Part shown: in pieces, positions 58,208 through 64,000 of the stretch
Position numbering within the stretch: position 1 is the first letter of the stretch
How the letters are laid out: every line of letters begins with the position of its first letter
From: Acidobacteria bacterium SCN 69-37
GTDB lineage: Bacteria; Acidobacteriota; Vicinamibacteria; Vicinamibacterales; SCN-69-37
Direction of reading: 5' to 3'
DNA: 64,000 nucleotides
Assembly (NCBI GenBank): GCA_001724025.1
Contig: MEDJ01000020.1
Coordinates: 1-64,000, forward strand
Notes under the pieces: generated by a model
The model's database searches: none
The model's input: the letters and a program-made list of their open reading frames with translations, nothing else
Told to the model about the DNA's origin: nothing
Program-made: the position numbers and the translations under genes

Positions 58208-59191
58208 ATGCGCAGGATCGCCATCGTCATCGGCCTCGTGCTCGTCGGACTGACGTCCGCGGCCGCCGTGGCCGCGGCTCAGGGGCTCGGACGATTCGAG
58301 CGCACCCTCACCGCGGCCGATCCCGTGGCGCTGTCGATCGCGTCGGGCAGCGGAAGTGTCGTGGTGCAGCCCGGGGCGGCGCACACGGTGCGCATCGTCG
58401 GCATCATTCGCGCGGCGAGCCCGTGGCGCGCGGACGAGGACGCGCTGCGTCGTGCAGTGCGCAGTGTGGAAGCGAATCCTCCGATCGTGCACGAGGGGAG
58501 TTGCGTCGACCTGGGCCGAATCGTCGACGAGGACGTGGCACGACGCGTGGCGATCAGCTACGAGGTCGTCGTCCCGCGGAACGCGCGCGTGACAGTGACG
58601 ACTGGATCGGGCTCGCAGAAGATCGGCGCGCTGGCCGGTCCGGCGTCCGTATCGAGCGGCTCCGGTGCGGTCGAGGTTGGTGCCATCGGCGGGGATGTGG
58701 ACGTGTCGACGGGCTCCGGCTCGATCAAGGTCGAGGCCGGACGCGGCCGGATGGCGATCGAGACGGGCAGCGGCACGGTGAACGTCGGCGCGGTCGACGG
58801 AGATCTGCACATCCACACCGACAGCGGCGGCATCTACGTCGAGCGCGTGACCGGTGAGGTGACGGACCTGCGATCCGGCTCGGGCTCGATTGCCGTCAGG
58901 CACCTGACCGGTGGCCTGAGCACGGAAACCGGCAGCGGATCGATCGCCGTGTCGGGCGTGCCGACGCGCGATTGGACGCTCGAATCCGGCTCCGGGCAGA
59001 TCACCCTGCGTATTCCGGCGGGCACGGGATTCCGCATCCAGGCTCACAGCAATTCCGGCCGCATCGAGACGGACCATGACGTGCAGGCACGCACGACCGG
59101 CCGGCGCGACCTGGCCGGCACCGTGGGCCCGGGCGGACCGCTCGTGACGGCACGCACAGCATCGAGCCGGATCGTGATCAGAAAAGACTGA
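58208..59191 (+). CDS. DUF4097-like beta-repeat protein with GSGS repeats
   Basis: This 327-residue secreted protein has signal RIAIVIGLVLVGLTSAAAVA. A solenoid-like region has a TGSGSI-type motif about every 18-20 residues: TTGSGSQKI, SSGSGAVEV, STGSGSIKV, ETGSGTVNV, HTDSGGIYV, RSGSGSIAV, ETGSGSIAV, ESGSGQITL and HSNSGRIET. It is the same fold class as the 7128-7970 protein but with GSG in place of SGG. ATG 58208; the upstream frame is antisense to the lipoprotein gene. Function unknown; probably cell-surface or periplasmic. Confidence 0.8.
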   Translation: MRRIAIVIGLVLVGLTSAAAVAAAQGLGRFERTLTAADPVALSIASGSGSVVVQPGAAHTVRIVGIIRAASPWRADEDALRRAVRSVEANPPIVHEGSCVDLGRIVDEDVARRVAISYEVVVPRNARVTVTTGSGSQKIGALAGPASVSSGSGAVEVGAIGGDVDVSTGSGSIKVEAGRGRMAIETGSGTVNVGAVDGDLHIHTDSGGIYVERVTGEVTDLRSGSGSIAVRHLTGGLSTETGSGSIAVSGVPTRDWTLESGSGQITLRIPAGTGFRIQAHSNSGRIETDHDVQARTTGRRDLAGTVGPGGPLVTARTASSRIVIRKD

Positions 59192-59220
59192 ACGGGATCA
59201 GACTGTTCGGGGAGGTCATC

Positions 59221-59928
59221 ATGCGCCGCTACTTCCATACCGCGATGCTGCTCGGCATCCTGTCCTGTGTGGTGTCGCCGATCGCCGCGCAGACGACGCT
59301 GGCCGGGACGTCGTGGCAGCTCGTGCGATTCCAGGGGGGCGACGATACGGTGCTGACGCCGCCGGATCGCTCGGCCTATACGCTCACGTTCGATGCGACC
59401 GGTAACGGGGTCGCCGTGCGGATTGATTGCAATCGCGGCCGCGGAACGTGGACGTCTGCGGGCGACGGGCGGATCGAGTTCGGCGCACTCGCGCTGACGC
59501 GTGCCCTGTGTCCGGCCGGGTCGCTGCACGATCAGATCGTGAAGCAGTTCGGCTCCATCCGCAGCTACGTGCTGCGCGACGGGCGGCTCTTCCTCTCGCT
59601 GATGGCCGACGGTGGAATGTACGAATTCGAGCCGCTCGGTTCGTCGTCGCCGGCATTCCGGACACCCGTGGCCGTGCGCGGACCGCTGACGTGGACCTGC
59701 ACCAGCGGCGCGGCGACCGCAGGGACAGGTGAGCCGCTGCGGTTCACGCACTACGCGACCGATCCGGCGCTGATCCTGCTCGAGTATCGCGGCACCACGA
59801 AGGCTGCATTCCAGGTACGGTCAGCCTCCGGCGCCCGCTACGAGGGCGACGACGTCCAGTTCTGGGAAGCCCGCGGCGAAGCCTCGCTCGACTGGAACGG
59901 GACACGCACGACGTGTCGGCCGTCGTAG
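59221..59928 (+). CDS. Secreted META-domain protein with MliC-like C-terminus
   Basis: This 235-residue protein has a signal peptide (TAMLLGILSCVVSPIAAQ). A META/HslJ domain (TLAGTSWQLVRFQGGDD, RIDCNRGRGTWTSAGDGRIE, ALTRALCPAG, then LRDGRLFLSL) is followed by a second domain resembling MliC lysozyme inhibitors (LTWTCTSGAATAGTGEPLRF and YEGDDVQFWEARGEASLDW). META proteins are linked to heat-shock and novobiocin resistance (HslJ). It is 29 nt after the DUF4097-like gene with a GGGGAGG ribosome-binding site, so the two are likely cotranscribed. Confidence 0.8.
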   Translation: MRRYFHTAMLLGILSCVVSPIAAQTTLAGTSWQLVRFQGGDDTVLTPPDRSAYTLTFDATGNGVAVRIDCNRGRGTWTSAGDGRIEFGALALTRALCPAGSLHDQIVKQFGSIRSYVLRDGRLFLSLMADGGMYEFEPLGSSSPAFRTPVAVRGPLTWTCTSGAATAGTGEPLRFTHYATDPALILLEYRGTTKAAFQVRSASGARYEGDDVQFWEARGEASLDWNGTRTTCRPS

Positions 59929-59940
59929 TCCCGGCAGCCG

Positions 59941-61545
59941 TCAGTGCGCGTCGACCGCGGCTGCGGCGCGACGGCTGGGCTTGCGCAGCAGGAACACGGC
60001 CGGAATGACGACGACGAACGAGATGAGGAGCAGCATCCAGGCGTCGTTGTAGGCGAGCATCGCCGCCTGGCGCATCATCGTCCCGTCGAGCACGGCGAGC
60101 GCCTTCTGCTGGGCCTCGACAAGAGATGCGCCCTGCGCCTGGAGGCCGCCGACGAGCATCTGGTAGCGCTCGTCGAACGGCGCGTGTCCCGGCGTCATGT
60201 ACGTCACGAGGTCGGCGCGGTGATAGGCGATGTGGCGCGTGAGATACGCGCCGAGCACGGCAATTCCCAAGCTGCCGCCGATCTGTCGCGCGAGGTTGAT
60301 CAGGCCCGACGCCTGCTGCGCGTCTTCGGGCCGGAGATTGCCGAACGCCACGTTGTTGATGGGCGTGAAGAGCAGGCCCAGTGACGCGCCGCGGATGAGC
60401 AGCGCCCACTGCGCGTCGGCTTCCCCGGCCTGCGTCGTCAGGTGGCCGAGCGACCACATGGCGGCCAGCATCAGGCCCATCCCGGCCAGGATGAGCAGGC
60501 GCGCATCCACGCGCGGGGTCGCTCCGTTGAGCATCCAGCCGCAGCCGAGCGCGACGATCGCCGTGGCGATGCCGCCGGGCATCATGGCCAGGCCGGTCTG
60601 CGTGGACGAGAACCCGAGCAGGCTCTGCGCGAAGAGCGGAAAGATCAGCACGCCCCCGTACAGACCGAAGCCGAGCACGACGAAGAGGATGATCGACGCG
60701 ACGAGATCGCGGTTGCGCAGCACGCGGAACTGGATCACGGGCCGCACGTTGCGCGACGAGAGCTGCCACCAGACGAGCACCGCGAGCGAAATGGCGGAGA
60801 GCCACATCAGCCAGACGAGCAGCGGACTCTCGAACCAGTCGCGGATGTTGCCTTCCTCGAGCACGAACTGCAGCGAACCGACGCCGATGACGAGCAGGCC
60901 GATGCCGAGCCAGTCGACGCCGCCCGTACGCCGCGCCTGTGCGGGCGGATCGTGCAGATACTGCCGCACGGCGAGCACCGAGACGATGCCGATGGGCACG
61001 TTGATGAAGAAGCACCAGTGCCAGCTCGCGTTGTCCGTGATGTAGCCGCCGAGCGTCGGCCCCAGCGTCGGCGCCACGATCACGCCGAGCAGGAAAATGG
61101 CCTGGACGATGCCCTGCTCCTCGCGCGGGAAGACCTGTCGAAGGGTGGCCTGCGCGGTCGAGAGCAGCGCTGCACCCCCGGCGCCCTGGACGAGCCGCCA
61201 GCAGACGAGCGCCCCGAGGCTCGTGGCCAGGCCGCATCCGATCGACGCAGCGATGAAGATGACGATGGATGCGCTGAGGTACCGCTTGCGGCCGAACACC
61301 TCGGTGAAGAACGCCGTCATCGGCAGGACGATGACGTTGGCGAGGATGTAGGACGTGGCCACCCACGCGACTTCCTCGCGTGTGGCCCCGAGGTTCCCGG
61401 CCATCTGCGGCAGCGCGACGTTCACGATGGTGGTGTCAAGCACCTCCATCACGGCCGCCGTGATCAGGCCGAGGAGGATGAACCAGCGGCCGGCGACAGC
61501 TGTCGCAGGGGCGGACGCAGGGACCGCGTGGGCAGAGCCGGACAT
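59941..61545 (-). CDS. emrB: EmrB/QacA-type DHA2 MFS transporter
   Basis: This 534-residue MFS permease with about 14 TM helices has the DHA2 motifs LDTTIVNVALPQMAGNLG (motif D1), FGRKRYL-type loop (EVFGRKRYLSASIVI), GAGGAALLSTAQATL and GPTLGGYITDNASWHWCFFI (motif C). It exports drugs or fatty-acid-like compounds by proton antiport. Part of a tripartite operon with the adaptor and TolC homologue upstream; 16 nt gap to the adaptor stop. The long second-half loop near ARQIGGSLGIAVLGAYLTRH is typical of EmrB. Confidence 0.93.
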   Translation of the reverse strand: MSGSAHAVPASAPATAVAGRWFILLGLITAAVMEVLDTTIVNVALPQMAGNLGATREEVAWVATSYILANVIVLPMTAFFTEVFGRKRYLSASIVIFIAASIGCGLATSLGALVCWRLVQGAGGAALLSTAQATLRQVFPREEQGIVQAIFLLGVIVAPTLGPTLGGYITDNASWHWCFFINVPIGIVSVLAVRQYLHDPPAQARRTGGVDWLGIGLLVIGVGSLQFVLEEGNIRDWFESPLLVWLMWLSAISLAVLVWWQLSSRNVRPVIQFRVLRNRDLVASIILFVVLGFGLYGGVLIFPLFAQSLLGFSSTQTGLAMMPGGIATAIVALGCGWMLNGATPRVDARLLILAGMGLMLAAMWSLGHLTTQAGEADAQWALLIRGASLGLLFTPINNVAFGNLRPEDAQQASGLINLARQIGGSLGIAVLGAYLTRHIAYHRADLVTYMTPGHAPFDERYQMLVGGLQAQGASLVEAQQKALAVLDGTMMRQAAMLAYNDAWMLLLISFVVVIPAVFLLRKPSRRAAAAVDAH

Positions 61546-61561
61546 GGGCGCGGCGTCCTTT

Positions 61562-62797
61562 CTAGCGCAGGTAGACCGTGGCGGTGACGGACATGCCGGG
61601 CCGCAGCGGGTTGGTCGCGTCCGTCATGCCGGCCGCGTCGTCGAACACGATCTTGACCGGCACGCGCTGCACGACCTTCACGAAGTTGCCCGTGGCGTTG
61701 TCGGGCGGCAGCAGGCTGAACGTGGCGCCCGTGGCCCCGGCAATCGACTCGATGCGGCCGGCGTACCGGCGGCCGTCGAACGCGTCGACGGCAATCTCGG
61801 CGCGCTGGCCGGGCGCCATCGAGGCGAGCTGGGTTTCCTTGAAATTCGCCGTCACCCACACATCGTGGAGCGAGGTGATCGACATCAGCGCCTGGCCGGC
61901 CTGGACGACCTGGCCGACTTCGACCGTGCGGCGACTGACCACGCCATCGGCCGGCGCGCGCACGACCGTGCGTTCGAGATTCAGCTGGGCCTGATCGAGG
62001 GCCGCACGCGCGAGCTGGACCTGCGCATCGGCGCCCGCAGCGCGTGCCTGAATCAGCGCGATCTGCTGTGGCGCCGTGGCCGCGGCCCGGGCCTGCGATC
62101 GCGATTGCTCGACGAGCCCGGCGGCCTGCGCGCGGCGCGCTTCGACCACCTGGAGGCCCGCCTGGGCCTCGCGCACGGCGGCCTCCGCGGACGCGACCGC
62201 GGCGTCGGCGGCCTGGGCATCGGCGGTTGCCGCGTCGAGCTGCTGGCGCGGGATCTCGTCCTTGGCCGCCAGGGGCTGCAGCCGCGTCAGATCCTGCTGC
62301 GCGCGCGTGTGGCGCGCCTGGGCCTCGGCCAGCCGGGCCTGCGCCGAGGCGGTCTTCGCCTGCGCCGCGTCCACCTCGCGCTCGGCCGCCACGAGCCCGG
62401 CATCCGCGTTACCCGCCGCCGCGTTGGCCACCTGCTGGCCGCTGGTTGCGCTGGCCGACGTGATCGGCACGTCGGTGTGCGCGGCCCGCGCGGCCGCTTC
62501 GGCAATCGCGAGATCGGCCTCGGCGCGCGTGACGGCGAGCTGGTAGTCGCGCGGATCGAGCTCGACGAGCACGTCGCCGGCCTTCACCATCTGGTTGTCG
62601 ACGACGGCAATGGTCGCTACCGTGCCGCCCACGCGCGTGGCGGCCGGACTCACGTGGCCGCTCACCTGTGCATCGTCGGTGTCTTCGCTCGGCGAGAGCG
62701 TGCGCCAGGCGACATAGCCGATGACGAGAACCGCGACGACGGCCGCCGCGGCGACGAGGCGACGACGCGTACCGGTCTGTGATGCTTCCGTGGCCAT
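61562..62797 (-). CDS. emrA: EmrA-like HlyD-family adaptor
   Basis: This 411-residue membrane fusion protein has a single N-terminal TM (LVAAAAVVAVLVIGYVAWRT), lipoyl half (DDAQVSGHVSPAATRVGGTV), a long Ala/Gln/Arg coiled coil (~110-250), LERTVVRAPADGVVSRRTVEVGQ, VTANFKETQLASMAPGQRA and SLLPPDNATGNFVKVVQRVP. The last is the conserved EmrA segment. ATG 62797 is chosen because the frame upstream belongs to the TolC gene. Connects EmrB to the outer-membrane duct. Confidence 0.93.
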   Translation of the reverse strand: MATEASQTGTRRRLVAAAAVVAVLVIGYVAWRTLSPSEDTDDAQVSGHVSPAATRVGGTVATIAVVDNQMVKAGDVLVELDPRDYQLAVTRAEADLAIAEAAARAAHTDVPITSASATSGQQVANAAAGNADAGLVAAEREVDAAQAKTASAQARLAEAQARHTRAQQDLTRLQPLAAKDEIPRQQLDAATADAQAADAAVASAEAAVREAQAGLQVVEARRAQAAGLVEQSRSQARAAATAPQQIALIQARAAGADAQVQLARAALDQAQLNLERTVVRAPADGVVSRRTVEVGQVVQAGQALMSITSLHDVWVTANFKETQLASMAPGQRAEIAVDAFDGRRYAGRIESIAGATGATFSLLPPDNATGNFVKVVQRVPVKIVFDDAAGMTDATNPLRPGMSVTATVYLR

Positions 62798-64000
62798 TAC
62801 TGTTGTCCTCCCACCCACGCGACGAAGTACGTTTCCACCTGGCCAAGCGCGCGGACCAGGGCGCCCGTAGCCGCCGCGTGCGCATACACGCTGGTGATGT
62901 ATTGCTCGGCTGACGCGGCCACCGATTCCTGCGCCTGGACCAGTTCGAGGGAACTGGCGACGCCGGCACGGAATCGATCCCGGGCCTGTTCGAGTTCCTG
63001 CTGCGAGAGGGCGCGCGCCGCGTCGGCGACGGCCACACTGGCGTCGGTCGCCTTGATATCGAGCAGGGCCGCCTCGACCTCGTAGCGCACGCCGTTCGTC
63101 AGGTCCGCGAGTTCGGCCTCGCGGGCGCGCAGGTCGGCCGTGGCCCGTGCCGTGCGGGCCTGTGTGGCGCCGCCCTCGAAGATCGGCACGTGCAGGCTCG
63201 CCGTCACCGACCACGTCCGATCGATGGCCGAGGTGCTGCGGCCGATCCCGCCCACGTCGGCGTCGACGTGCACGCTCGGCAGCGTGCCGGCGCGTTCGGC
63301 CCCGCGAAGTGCGCGCGCGGCCTCGAGTCGTGCCTGCGCGGCGGCCAGATCCCGGCGGTTGGCCAGCGCCTCGTTCACGGCCTCGTCGGTCGTGAGCGGG
63401 GGCGTGGGCACGAAGTGCGGGGTATCGGTGAGCGTGAACGCCTGGCCGGCGGGCAGGCCGATGGCGCGGGCGAGCGTGATCTTGCGCTTGTCGCGGACGT
63501 TCTCGGCGTCGATCAGGCGGGCGCGCGCCGATTGCAGCTGCACCTGCTGGCGCAGGACATCGACGCCGGCCACCAGGCCCGCGGTGCGCTGATCGTCGGC
63601 CAGCCGCACGAGCGCGTCGGCCGTGTCGACCTGCGCACGCGCCGAGGCCACGCGTGCCTCGTCGGCTTCGGTCTGCAGATACAGGACGCCGACGGCCAGC
63701 GCCACGGCTTCGCGCATCTCGCGCACATCGGCCCGGCCGGCCCGTGTGAGCGCGCGGCTGCCCTTCAAGCCGCCGATGGCGCGCGCGTCGAAGAGCGCGG
63801 TCGAGACGCCGAGCCGCGCATCGAACAGGTCGAACGGGCCGACGAGCGACGGCAGGCCGGGAAAGTCGAACCCGAAGGCGGCGGTGCTGACGACCTGCCG
63901 GACCTGGCGGACCGATCCCGAAAGGTGCGGCAGCAGGGCACTCATGGCCTCGCGGTTGGCGCTCTCGGTCGAGGCCAGGTGCTGCTGCTCGAGGATGATC
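62797..64000 (-). CDS. tolC: TolC-family outer-membrane efflux protein (5' end outside window)
   Basis: The frame is open to the window edge, giving at least 400 residues; the natural start lies beyond 64000. It is an OEP-family protein: TRAGRADVREMREAVALAVG (coiled-coil), GVDVLRQQVQLQSARARLID, NRRDLAAAQARLEAARALRG and VSVADAARALSQQELEQARDRFRAG-like. The stop (TAA 62797-62799) overlaps the first base of the adaptor ATG, so it heads the three-gene efflux operon. Probably the exit duct for the EmrAB-type pump. Confidence 0.87.
   Translation of the reverse strand, partial: IILEQQHLASTESANREAMSALLPHLSGSVRQVRQVVSTAAFGFDFPGLPSLVGPFDLFDARLGVSTALFDARAIGGLKGSRALTRAGRADVREMREAVALAVGVLYLQTEADEARVASARAQVDTADALVRLADDQRTAGLVAGVDVLRQQVQLQSARARLIDAENVRDKRKITLARAIGLPAGQAFTLTDTPHFVPTPPLTTDEAVNEALANRRDLAAAQARLEAARALRGAERAGTLPSVHVDADVGGIGRSTSAIDRTWSVTASLHVPIFEGGATQARTARATADLRAREAELADLTNGVRYEVEAALLDIKATDASVAVADAARALSQQELEQARDRFRAGVASSLELVQAQESVAASAEQYITSVYAHAAATGALVRALGQVETYFVAWVGGQQ

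Overview
The window is GC-rich, densely packed bacterial DNA. It most likely comes from an acidobacterium of the Vicinamibacteria type. This is an inference from three things: an ADOP-type MacB/FtsX permease (16991-19714), several DUF4097-like, META and PEGA-like secreted proteins, and families of hairpin-forming or G/A-rich intergenic repeats. No rRNA or tRNA gene was seen.

Layout. Positions 1-7021 hold a heavy-metal RND efflux operon (CzcC fragment, CzcB, CzcA) overlapping its own two-component system. Positions 7128-16734 are housekeeping and secreted proteins: a DUF4097-like protein, a TPR-like protein, a sugar isomerase/epimerase-like protein, a DUF4412-like protein, DinB, a polytopic membrane protein and a GlcD-like flavoprotein. 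This stretch has two DAHP synthases of different subfamilies about 3.3 kb apart. Positions 16991-21966 carry the ADOP permease, a TolB-like beta-propeller protein and a small Os1348/NHLP-type protein. Positions 21991-29496 hold a MexEF-OprN-like tripartite pump divergent from a sigma-54 activator. Positions 29502-35711 hold a ThuA-domain protein, class I fructose-bisphosphate aldolase, ferritin with an overlapping ABM monooxygenase, a group III alcohol dehydrogenase and a secreted esterase.

Positions 35872-57476 are an accessory defence island. Its left edge is a wreck: a HAD hydrolase cut by an IS3-family element, whose orfB is cut by an IS21 istA fragment, which abuts the CRISPR array. The array (38045-47041) has 148 repeats and 147 spacers. 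It is read leftwards, with the leader on the right. A complete type I-E operon, also read leftwards, follows (cas3-cas8e-cas11-cas7-cas5-cas6e-cas1-cas2, 56278 to 47621). Between cas2 and the leader, on the opposite strand, is a stand-alone DnaQ-like DEDDh exonuclease whose start codon overlaps the likely array promoter. A WYL-domain regulator lies upstream of cas3, and a short palindrome in the gap may be its operator.

Positions 57591-64000 hold a lipoprotein, a second DUF4097-like protein and a META-domain protein, then a third tripartite efflux system (TolC, EmrA-like, EmrB-like).

The most interesting points are three. The DnaQ exonuclease is separate from Cas2 but sits in the adaptation module. 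A spacer has been acquired twice with one difference at seed position 3. A family of intergenic hairpins keeps its tetraloop and base pairing while its stem sequence changes.
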